The position numbers were made by a program, and so were the translations under genes. From NCBI GenBank assembly GCA_015501055.1, contig JADNYV010000761.1:1-16266 (forward strand): a stretch of 16,266 nucleotides of DNA. The letters run 5' to 3'. A model generated the notes under the pieces. It saw only the letters and a program-made list of their open reading frames with translations, was not told the DNA's origin and made no database searches. How positions within the stretch are numbered: position 1 is the stretch's first letter; every line of letters begins with the position of its first letter. Shown here piece after piece: positions 7,967 to 16,266 of the stretch. Source of the stretch: Mucidula mucida. Taxonomy: Eukaryota; Basidiomycota; Agaricomycetes; Agaricales; Physalacriaceae.

Positions 7967-10900
7967 TCAAAGATCCACGAATCGCCCAGCTATCAACGAA
8001 CTTTTGAGCTTCTGCCAGTCGACGATGTTGTCGTGATCACAGCGCAGCTTCGGTCCAGAATGCACCACAAAGTCGAACTGATTCAACGCCCCTTGTCTTT
8101 TGGGAACCGTCTTAATAACCTTCACCATCTCGGCGCCCATCGAGAACAAAATGAGCGGAACATTATGAAGACCGTCCGCACCCTAGAGCCGCCATTCAGT
8201 TACAAAGATGAAAGGATAAGGAATGACACACATCTGGCTCGCGCTTCGGCATAAAGGAAGCACCGACGACAACAACCTTCTTTCCCTCGAGCAGCTTCAT
8301 CGCGACAGGATTGTCCAACACCACTTCGGGACTATCCTCACCCCAGCTTAGATCCACCAATTGAGAAACAGAGCGTTCCTTGTAGACCCCAGCGGGAAGA
8401 AGATATGGCCTCCAGTCAAGAAGCTTCTTCGTGGAATCGAGGATCCAATCAACGTGCACGCAGGGAATGCCAAGGGCCAGCGCGGTAAGATACTTGGGCT
8501 TCTCGTTGGGTGCATTCGCGAGCAGGAACACGTTCCGAATGTTATCGGGCCCGGTCCACTTCGCTTTCCCCTTCTCGATGGACCACTCACTCTCACTGCG
8601 GAACGCTCCATTCCACCCAATCAGGTTGTCCCAGTTGTCGCACACCTTGGCGCCGAAGATGGCCAGCATATCCATTATCTTCTGCCGTCCTTCGTCGTCG
8701 TTTGCGGACCAGGTGACGACGAAAGCGTACCCAGCGAGCAGCCCGGTCGGGTTCGCAGCGAGATCCTCGCGCGTCAAGCGACGGTCCTCCCAAAATTCCT
8801 TCACGCTCTTGGCAGCGACTCGTAGACAACTAAGAGGGACGGTCTCCGTCTTCTTCTCAACCCGGACGACAATATCGCCCGCCTCCGAGACGTGACTGTC
8901 CACTATAGTCGCCTGATCGACACACTGATTCGCTCTTTGAATCACCACATAGTCTCCAACCTCCAGTCTAAACGCGCGGACGTTGTCCAGCTCCACGTGG
9001 CTTTCGTTGCCATCGTCGTACTCGACGATTCCGCGCTTTGGGCCGATTATTGCGGTGAGTACGGCGTGGTAGAACATCTTATCGCCATGCCACTGCGCGA
9101 GGACCGGAATGTCAGCCTGAACATGGAAGGAATCAGAGCTGACTCGTGCTGTGCTCCTTGACATCGATGGGCCAGGCTCTCTCTTGACGGAGCCTGTTAC
9201 AGAGGGTGTCATCTTGGCGGTATATCGTGCTCGTTTGGGCTTGGATGGGCCAGCTTCACGAATGAGTACGGTAGCTTCTCTTTCCTGCTTCGTCGGAAGT
9301 ACATCGCCCTCATCTTCGGCTTCTTCGTCTCCGCTGAGTACTTCCGTGTCTTGTCGCTTTTTTGGGCGCCTGGTACTCTTACGAGCAGTCGCGGGAGCTT
9401 TGCCTTTTCCTTTCGCGCTACGAGTGATTCGTCTGGTAGTACTTGGGGGAGGCATGTTGTCGATAGGAAGAGACGATGGAACCACTTCATCTGGTGTCGC
9501 TTGGCGCTTCCGCTTGTTACCGACCATCGATACCTTCGGAGCAGAGACGGGCTGGACTACATCAGTTCACTGCCTTGTATGAACAAGACGAAGTACCTTT
9601 GACAAAGGCTTGGGAGTAGTGCTATTGGGCTTCGATGCAGCTTTGGCCTTTGAATATACCTTCGCTGCTAGGGGAAGGTCATCTGAAGAGTCATCCTCTT
9701 CCTCCTCCTGTCTGCGAGCGAACGACCTCTCAGCCTTCTTCTTCTCCTTCTCCTCGAGCTCCAGGGAGTCGGGCGCAATATCTCTTGAATCATCGTCTTC
9801 TGTAGAAGTCGACTGGTCAGCAGGCTTGGTAACCTTTGGGGGTGGAGGTGATGTCCGTTTCTGGACAGTAGAGGGCGGAGAAGGATCGATGAAGGAACGT
9901 GAATCAGAATCTGGAACAATGTCCATGGAGTCATCGTTTATGTTCCGAGTGGCGGTGGCGGGGCGAGGAGGTGGGAGCATACGTCTGGGTTTTGAATACT
10001 CATCATCAAAGGAGGGCTGAGTTTCTTGATAATTGGATGGGCCAGGAAGACCGTGCAAAGGGGCAGTATCAATAGGCCCATTCCTCGCTCCACCTTTCGA
10101 GGCTGATGATTGAGAAGGAGGCACCGAGGTGATGTAATCCTCAGGTCGAAAGGTGGCGAGATTCAAACCTGGGATGTTCATCGGTCGCAGGCGCCTCTTG
10201 ATGGAGTCGATGTCAGAACAAAGCACAACGGTGCGATGGATGGTACCATAGTAGGCGGGGTCAGTGACAGGTGGGCTTGGCTCTTCCGTGGGATCTTCAA
10301 TAATCTGAGTACTTTCTGTGATTTGTGTTTGCTGAAAGTCGGGAGATTGAGTCCGAATTGGCAGTGGTAGGTCTTCCTGTGAAGGCCCGAAATCATAATC
10401 GTCAGGGAGCTCCAAATCCTCTTCCGCTGGGTCGTTGCGCATCATCCGGAAATCGTCACCATCGAGGTCAAGGTCAAGATCCTGCCGGGGTTGAGCACAA
10501 GGAAAGCCGTGACCAAGTTCCTCCTCTTCAGGCTCTCGGTCGTTCTCGTGTTCAGATTCGGCCTCCGATGCAGCGGGGGTGTCTTCGACATACACACGCT
10601 CCGGCTTGGCGTCGGTGTCAAACCCTTCTTCATCGGTGGAGGACTGTGACGAAGGATGATAGGGACGGGGCAAAGAGTCCTTGCGCTGTGAACCGGGACG
10701 CGACGCTGATGAATGAGCCACAGGGCGCACCATAGTGGGCGTCGTTGAAGGAGTAGAAAGTGGCGAACTTTTGAGCTAGAGTACAAAGGTATCAATACGT
10801 GATAACCATCAGAACTTTGACCAGCATACCTTTATGGGCGAATGATTTTCTGTCGCGTCCGGGGTAGTGTCCGCAATCACCGGCTGGTCAACCTGGGGCC

Positions 10901-11197
10901 CTTTGTCCATGTCGACATCTGCAGTGTTGATATTCTCCTTCTGGGAGCCATCGTTGAAGGCGTCAAAGTCGTTGTTGTTGTATTGACTCTGCGATTGCGA
11001 CTGTGTTTCGACAAGTCCAAAGAACTGAATCTTTGGTGGAGGGATGATAGAGCTACGCGACGATTCGTCCGAGCCTTCGATGAGCTTCGACTTGTTCCGA
11101 TCCTGGAAAATGTTGTGTGCAGAGGGCAATTCGCTGAAGCATAACAGTCAGTAGGCAATCGAGGACAGCAATAAAGCGCGCACTTTGTGGTGTTCAT
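7967..11197 (-). CDS. crb2: DNA-damage checkpoint mediator, Crb2/Rad9/53BP1 type, 1010 aa
   Basis: Exons on the minus strand are 11197-11184 (14 nt), 11133-10830, 10775-9597, 9551-8232 and 8182-7967. Introns are 50, 54, 45 and 49 nt, and the reading frame is intact over 1011 codons. Residues 1-500 are disordered, with 13 SQ/TQ sites between about 48 and 358 (for example ETQSQSQSQ, FQQTQITESTQ). Such clusters are targets of ATM/ATR-type kinases. A tandem Tudor module spans about 649-744: VLAQWHGDKMFYHAV, then VEYDDGNESHV, then FRLEVGDYVV. W653, Y660, Y677 and D679 align with the 53BP1 residues that hold H4K20me2. Two BRCT domains follow: about 770-885 (LLAGYAFVVTW ... VHVDWIL) and 919-1010 (LLEGKKVVVVG ... 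IVDWQKL). The family role is to bring the checkpoint kinase to damaged chromatin. The basic/acidic block at about 445-475 may help localisation. Orthology to S. pombe Crb2 is inferred from domain order. Confidence 0.9.
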
Positions 11198-11569
11198 CTT
11201 CTAATTGGGTGTGCGTATGCGACTATATCGACCTGTGTCCGCGTCAATCGAGTTTGAAGAGAGCGCGGATACGACTGCACATCTATTGGCACGCTAACGA
11301 TCGTCGTATGTCAAGTGCTGAAGAAATAGAGCAAAATGGCAGCAGGAATTGCGGAAGATGTGACGGAAAGCGAGCACAGCGGGTTGGTGGGGTGAGAGGA
11401 AGGTTAAGACGGGGACCTTGAGGGATTTGAAATTCTGTATTGATGGACACGTGATTGATTGGCTAGACGCGACCTCAGCAGTAGCAAGAGTCCGAAAAGA
11501 ACAATGCCATAAGCTGCAATAAGATGATATCTATATCCGCAGTGGCAACGAGACGTGGTTTTGTGCTAA
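11198..11569. promoter_or_regulatory. Divergent intergenic region, checkpoint gene / membrane protein gene
   Basis: Both flanking genes point away from this region, which should hold their promoters and possibly an unrecognised 5' exon of the membrane-protein gene. ATGs occur at 11336, 11441, 11513 and 11524, but none connects cleanly to the downstream coding frame. No YAG acceptor lies between 11570 and 11640. No TATA box is convincing. Confidence 0.4.
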
Positions 11570-11632
11570 ATCCAAGTGGAAGGACACGTCCCCGGCAAGT
11601 GCCGAGACGCGTCGAGCTTGGGTTGGTCAAAC

Positions 11633-13627
11633 ACGCGCAAACGCAACTTGCTCTTGACTGTCACTCTCTTGTTACACTGCGCTGGACGTTGTGCTCGCAA
11701 CCGCTCCGTGTTCATGTCTCGCAAAGAGCCAACTCGCTCGTCTCTCCATAAACCTACTCCAACGCGCTTCGTCCTTGCCAAAACAGATAGCAAACCTCGC
11801 CTAGTCAAAATGTATCGCAAACCGCTACAAGAAAACTTTGTCGCCCAAGACGCAGAGGAATCCAGCGAATCGACACACAAGGCGGCCAAGACTTCTGCCA
11901 CCATCAAACCATCACACAAAAATGTAGACTCGGAGGTCACCAATATTCCCAATCCTACCCCCGATACCGGTATCTCTGTTGGATACAATCCTGGACATAC
12001 ATTTTCCATTATCTCTGTCACACCGACCGCGCCCAAAAAATCATCTACATTCTCTCCTCTCCCTTCGCTCCTCGCACAGCCGCCTAGCATAACCGCTACA
12101 CTTGTTACCTCGCAAACGTCTTTTCCGCCTGAAGCCTCTACAGTCAATAGCCCCTCTCCAATGACCCACGCAGTGGACAACGCGTCTCCCAAGGATTCAT
12201 CGCCTAATCATACACAAGGTCCAAAGTTTCCTGTTGTTGCTATTGCTCTTCTTGCCGTTGGCTCCGCTCTGGTCCTTATTGGAGTATTCATTGCGATCAA
12301 AGCCTGTTTACGACCTACTCGTCGTGTCCGTCCTAAACCCTCGCTTCCGATCCTCGACGATGGCTACAGAGACCGAAATTTCGAAGTAAAGGAAAAGGAC
12401 TCTCCTCTCTTCGGTGGCAAGGAACGTTTCTCTTCTCAGACTGGCGGTCTCTGGGCATGGGCTAATCAACCTCCATCTCATTCCTTTGTCGAACCTATGC
12501 AGCCCGCTGCACACACCAAGAATACCCACCCAGACGATACCATACCGCAGTATAATTTCCCCTCGTCACAATCTACTTGGCAGCCTATCCCTAGCTATGA
12601 CTCTCAATCGCATCTACTCTCCTCCCATCCAGTGTCATCGCAAAGTGTGCCAGTCCTCCCCGTGTCGCATCAACCGCCCAGGAATCAGAACGCGTTAGCG
12701 CGTACTGTCAGTCGTTTTTCAGTTGCATCCTTATCGTTATACCCTACGTCACCCATCAGTGCTCAGGATATCGGAGTCGCTATCAGTAGCAAAGCGTTCA
12801 CCGCTGATGGTCATCCCATTTTGAAAAAGGCTGCCTTGCGGAGGAGCAAAAGCGAAGACGATAAGATGGAGCTGGCATACGACGGTGCTTCTGTGACATC
12901 TCCCAAGATTGTACAATCCCCCGTCGTTCCGGCGACATCAGGACGAACACGAATCAAGTCGTCATACTATACCCCAGGGTCGTATCCACGCATCTCCACA
13001 ATTCCATCTTCCACGTCCTCCAAGATACGGGCTGACGCTCCGTATGATGTTTATCCCTTCCCACCCATGCCCAAATCAGATTCACGACGAGAACATGACA
13101 AGTCTCTAACTTCCGCGTTGGAATTGACGTCACCATCTCTTGACAAACACCGTATTCCTCCGTCGCCACAGCCTACGTTGTATCCAGACGATTCGATGAG
13201 TGTGGTGGCAGCGAAACGTGCGAGCAAGCGGATTACAGCAAGGAAATCAAAGTCCACTGATGAGTCGGGACATGTTTTGCCAGCTGCGAGTTTGGACACG
13301 GGAACAGCATTGGGAAGTTTGATGTTGAACATGGATTTTGGAGCCACGAATAGGTCATTGGCAACCCTGGCTGGAAAGCTCGGAGAAAACATTTCAACTT
13401 ATGGAGAACCTTTGGGCTCCTCTGCGACGCTCGCGGTTAACCAATCTAAGGGAAAGGCGCTGGATAGGCCACCCAGAGTACCATCACCTCCGCCACTGCC
13501 CTCTCTGACGCAGATGGGACTGGAACATTCGGACCCGGTGGGATTTGCAGATTATCGCAGCCCAACGTACAGCATTTGCGGATTGTACGAGGACGAGAGA
13601 AAGAGTAGAACAAGTTATTATCCTTAG
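11633..13627 (+). CDS. Single-pass type I membrane protein, unknown function
   Basis: One uninterrupted frame is open from about 11570 to the TAG at 13625-13627. From the ACG at 11633 it begins RKRNLLLTVTLLLHCAGRCA, a good signal peptide (basic n-region, Leu-rich core, small residues before a cut). A Ser/Thr/Pro-rich ectodomain follows, with N-glycosylation sequons (NAS, NHT). One membrane span comes next (FPVVAIALLAVGSALVLIGV, about 199-226 from the ACG), then a basic stop-transfer ACLRPTRRVR. The cytoplasmic tail is about 435 residues, Ser/Pro-rich, with an SPLFGGKERFS block. I recall this block from basidiomycete membrane proteins of unknown role but cannot confirm it. The first true ATG is 11714-11716, which would leave out the signal peptide (637 aa). 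The start is therefore unresolved. No enzymatic domain is visible. Confidence 0.7.
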   Translation, partial: TRKRNLLLTVTLLLHCAGRCARNRSVFMSRKEPTRSSLHKPTPTRFVLAKTDSKPRLVKMYRKPLQENFVAQDAEESSESTHKAAKTSATIKPSHKNVDSEVTNIPNPTPDTGISVGYNPGHTFSIISVTPTAPKKSSTFSPLPSLLAQPPSITATLVTSQTSFPPEASTVNSPSPMTHAVDNASPKDSSPNHTQGPKFPVVAIALLAVGSALVLIGVFIAIKACLRPTRRVRPKPSLPILDDGYRDRNFEVKEKDSPLFGGKERFSSQTGGLWAWANQPPSHSFVEPMQPAAHTKNTHPDDTIPQYNFPSSQSTWQPIPSYDSQSHLLSSHPVSSQSVPVLPVSHQPPRNQNALARTVSRFSVASLSLYPTSPISAQDIGVAISSKAFTADGHPILKKAALRRSKSEDDKMELAYDGASVTSPKIVQSPVVPATSGRTRIKSSYYTPGSYPRISTIPSSTSSKIRADAPYDVYPFPPMPKSDSRREHDKSLTSALELTSPSLDKHRIPPSPQPTLYPDDSMSVVAAKRASKRITARKSKSTDESGHVLPAASLDTGTALGSLMLNMDFGATNRSLATLAGKLGENISTYGEPLGSSATLAVNQSKGKALDRPPRVPSPPPLPSLTQMGLEHSDPVGFADYRSPTYSICGLYEDERKSRTSYYP

Positions 13628-13939
13628 ATACAGTAATGTAACATAATTTCGGAGACTATAGAGCTTTCAAACAGTTTCCAGAGTGGATCTGATGATGTTT
13701 GTGGTGTTCACGCAAATAGAGCAGTGCTGATGATTTGTTCCGCAGTAAGTGCCAAGCAACAGGAAAGGGGCCCCACTTCCATTTATATTTGGCCGTCAGC
13801 AAGTTGTGATTTGCCCTTTCTCCCTTGCAATCGGCCTTTCGTTCTTCTCAACATTGCGCTCACTGTTCTCGACGTGCTCGACGACGCCGACGCTGTGCAG
13901 CCCTTTTGTACCCATCTAAACCCGCGTTTATTTACCATA
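13628..13939 (+). promoter_or_regulatory. Probable promoter of the nucleotide-sugar transporter gene
   Basis: This is 312 bp between the membrane-protein stop and the transporter ATG. An ATTTATATTTGG element at 13781-13792 is TATA-like. It is followed by a pyrimidine-rich tract (about 13815-13870), common upstream of highly expressed fungal genes. The first part is the 3' flank of the membrane-protein gene. No other gene was seen. Confidence 0.4.
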
Positions 13940-15435
13940 ATGTCCCAACACTCTAATGCCCATCTCAACATGGACGGCGACTCCAAGCACGACGTTGACG
14001 CGGACGATCTGGCGTTGGCCAACGATGTCACGACGGCCCCGGCCGTTCCCTCACTATGGGGCGTGCCGCTCAAATATATCTCGTGCGTCGTCCTCTTCTC
14101 CTTTTTTTTCCCTCGCTCACGCCGCCTCGCGCAGTCTGGTTACGCTGGCCGTCCAGAACTCTGCGTTAACGATCATAATGCATTATTCTAGAGTGTCGAC
14201 ACCGCCGTCGCGGGCGTATTCTGCGGCGACGGCGGTCCTTATGAACGAAATCCTCAAGGGCTTCATCTCGCTCGTCTTCGCGTTTTCGCGCATCGACGCC
14301 TCGCCCCCGCTTGCTATTCCCTTCTCGTTTTCACCAGAGACATCACAGTCTGCAGGGAACTGCCGCGCTTCGTCGCTTTTACTGCGCGTCAAGAAGCTGT
14401 GTCGAGAAGTGTTTAGTCCCGATTGCTGGAAGCTTTCCATCCCTGCTATCCTCTATGGTACGAGACCCGTCTATTCACACGTACTTTTCTAACAGTAATC
14501 TAGTTATACAAAATAATTTGCAGTACGTTGCCGCATCAAATTTGGAGGCCGCGACGTTCCAGGTCAGCTACCAGATGAAAATCCTGACCACGGCGGCATT
14601 CTCGGTGCTCCTGCTGCGCAAGCGGCTGCTCTCGACCCAATGGATCGCGCTTCTCTTCCTCGCCATCGGCGTCGGCGTGGTTCAGATTCAATCGGGTTGC
14701 GCCAAAAACGGCGACAGTACTTCTCCCAACGCCCATACTCTTAATGCCACCAAAGGCTTTTTGGCTGTTGTCGCCGCGTGCTTTACCTCCGGTCTCGCTG
14801 GCGTTTACTTTGAGATGGTCCTCAAGAACTCTCCCGGAGATCTCTGGGTCCGGAACGTGCAATTGTCCCTATTCAGCCTCATTCCCTGCATTGCTCCGAT
14901 CCTCATGACCCAGCAAGCCAATACCCAAGGAGGTATCGCAGGCTGGATGGCTGCCTTCTTCCACGACTTTGGACCATGGGCCTGGGCGACAGTTTGCGTA
15001 CAGGTCTTTGGCGGTTTGGTCACGGCCATGGTCATTAAATACTCGGACAACATCCTTAAAGGATTCGCTACGAGTTTGAGCATCGTCATCTCCTTCCTGG
15101 CGTCGGTCGCGCTGTTTGACTTCCGCATCACGTTCACTTTTGTGTTGGGATCGGCCATTGTGCTGAACGCGACGTGGTTGTACAACCAGCAGCCACGGAG
15201 AATCGGGTTGGGCGGTCAACGCGATAACAAGACGTGGAACTCGATTGGATGGCCGGTTAACGAGAAGCGTTCTGGTCTCGCGTATCGGTCCCCGTCGACT
15301 GTGCCCATGCTCGGCTCCGGCCTGTCATCATCCACGACATCAAGAACTTCTTCGTTCGTATCATTGTCCGCTGTGACAACCAACGCGCTTCCACTGGTGC
15401 CGGAATCGGACATGTTCACCAAGGAGAAGTTATGA
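13940..15435 (+). CDS. UDP-galactose/UDP-GlcNAc-type nucleotide-sugar transporter
   Basis: Exons are 13940-14082, 14135-14457 and 14504-15435; introns are 52 and 46 nt (branch TTCTAAC). The join gives 465 aa with no breaks. It belongs to the SLC35A/Gms1 family, multi-span Golgi antiporters that bring nucleotide sugar into the lumen for glycosylation in exchange for UMP. Family marks are VLMNEILKGF (82-91), IQNNLQYVAASNLEAATFQV (157-176) followed by SYQMKILTTA, and YSDNILKGFATSLSIVISF near the C-terminal membrane spans. About ten hydrophobic segments can be counted. The first 40 residues are hydrophilic and acidic, and the last 70 or so are Ser/Thr-rich; both should face the cytosol. The ATG at 13940 has an A at -3 and leads directly into the first span. 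UDP-galactose is the best-guess substrate, but UDP-GlcNAc carriers share these motifs. Confidence 0.88.
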
Positions 15436-15844
15436 TGATGATCCAATCTAATTCTATACTTACGGTAGAGCCCTCAAGCCGTCTTTTTTGGTTTCTCTGG
15501 CTTTTGGACGTAGTTTTGTTCTTTCATACCCAGGACCCTTCTTATCTATAACGAACTTTATACCCTACACTACTTCTTGTAATGGCGGACAGACAGTCTA
15601 GGGTGCGACGAACCAGAGGATTGCACGAAGAATACAAATTGAATACCAAGTTTGGCGTATCTCCTCTTGTCTTTCAGCGGAGAGGAGGACCGTGCGGATC
15701 GACTGAATGTACGTTGTGCGGCGCACATGGTGTATTATTAGTTGCAGAACCATGAAACACGAGTGGGGATTGAGAATACGCGAAGCTAAACGATACATTA
15801 AGGAAAGCCCCGTCGAACGTGAAATGCGCATGACAATTCATAAA
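15436..15844. other. Tail-to-tail intergenic interval
   Basis: This is 409 bp between the transporter stop (+) and the stop of the partial gene on the minus strand. The first 100 bases are T-rich and fit a 3' untranslated region. Open frames on both strands around 15598-15840 show no protein-like character. No RNA gene or repeat was recognised. Confidence 0.4.
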
Positions 15845-16266
15845 TCATCGCCGACCTCCTCGTTTCTTACCCTTTCCTCTCTGCGAGGAGGGCGTAGGTA
15901 CGGGCGCAGGGGGAACAACAGGCGGAAGCACAGGACTACTGCCGGCCAGGTAAGGAAGAATACTTGGACGTGAGCTCCTCCTTGGATCGCCTCACTCGCG
16001 TCGGGGGCGTAGTAAGTCCAGACTCGCCGGACATCCCTGAAGACGTCGAATCATCTGCATCCTCCCCTGCTTGGCGCCTCAACTCAGAACTTGGAATAAC
16101 AGGAGTAGACGCAGAAGAGGCCTCCTGCTAGGCCTCCCGGCATGCCTGAAGAACTGGGAAGCGGACCAGGATTGGCCCCTGGCGTAAATCCAGAGACAAC
16201 AAAGCCCGGCGGAAGGCCACTGATCACTGGCACTTGAGGCGAAGGCGGAGGGAGAGGGGTCGGTCG
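15845..16266 (-). CDS. C-terminal end of an unrecognised minus-strand gene, partial
   Basis: Reading inward from the right edge, the minus strand encodes a Pro/Gly-rich stretch (VISGLPPGFVVSGFTPGANP). A Ser/Thr-rich stretch follows (EASSASTPVIPSSEL, SGESGLTTPPTRVRRSKEEL). It ends with a basic tail, SSQRGKGKKRGGRR, before TGA at 15845-15847. The three pieces lie in three different frames. They switch near 16125-16130 and near 15943, each consistent with one extra base or two missing. A TAG just before the first switch could also be a splice acceptor, but no good donor was found upstream. The regional composition looks like a disordered protein terminus. No domain is visible, so no function is offered. 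Confidence 0.45.

Noticed and set aside
8361..9582. Several plus-strand open frames of 80-155 codons
   Set aside because: They are antisense to the Tudor and BRCT exons of the checkpoint gene and have no recognisable features.
11524..11751. 75-codon plus-strand frame beginning with an ATG
   Set aside because: It overlaps the signal peptide of the membrane protein in another frame, is Arg-rich without domains, and gives no route into the long downstream frame.
11566..12192. A 208-codon open frame on the minus strand opposite the membrane-protein gene
   Set aside because: It lies wholly antisense to a frame with signal peptide, membrane span and low-complexity tail typical of a real protein, and shows no motif of its own.
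15598..15973. Open frames on both strands after the transporter gene
   Set aside because: No protein-like composition and no motif; part overlaps the better-supported minus-strand gene end.
1..16266. Transposon, CRISPR array, tRNA or prokaryotic operon
   Set aside because: Read by eye, no terminal inverted repeats, long direct repeats, reverse-transcriptase or transposase motifs, spaced repeats or tRNA cloverleaf were seen.

Overview
The window looks like nuclear DNA of a basidiomycete fungus, most likely an agaricomycete. The evidence is many short introns (44 to 54 nt, GT...AG, often with a CTGAC/CTAAC branch site), an F-box gene of the large agaricomycete family, and a yeast-type checkpoint mediator, Golgi sugar transporter and LITAF/BRI3-like protein. 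I found no prokaryotic operon, tRNA, rRNA, CRISPR array or recognisable transposon.

Layout, left to right. 1-582: no supportable gene. 583-2404 (-): F-box gene broken by two single-base frameshifts and an in-frame stop. 2776-5058 (-): ten-exon chromodomain protein, intact, 605 aa. 5059-5139: 81-bp head-to-head interval. 5140-6499 (+): PheA/TfdB-type FAD monooxygenase with one single-base frameshift. 6713-6859 (+): possible 48-aa gene. 7246-7771 (+): small LITAF/BRI3-like membrane-associated zinc protein. 7967-11197 (-): five-exon Crb2/Rad9/53BP1-type DNA-damage checkpoint mediator, intact, 1010 aa. About 11633-13627 (+): single-pass membrane protein of unknown function whose signal peptide lacks an ATG. 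13940-15435 (+): UDP-galactose-type nucleotide-sugar transporter, intact, 465 aa. 15845-16266 (-): C-terminal end of an unrecognised gene running off the window.

The genes do not form an obvious pathway or secondary-metabolite cluster. Two encode histone methyl-lysine readers, a chromodomain protein and a tandem-Tudor checkpoint protein, but they are separated by unrelated genes. The points most worth following up are the unassigned C-terminal region of the chromodomain protein, the missing ATG ahead of a good signal peptide, and the repeated single-base breaks in otherwise well-conserved genes. Those breaks may be real decay or assembly errors. I did not find a convincing new multi-gene system.
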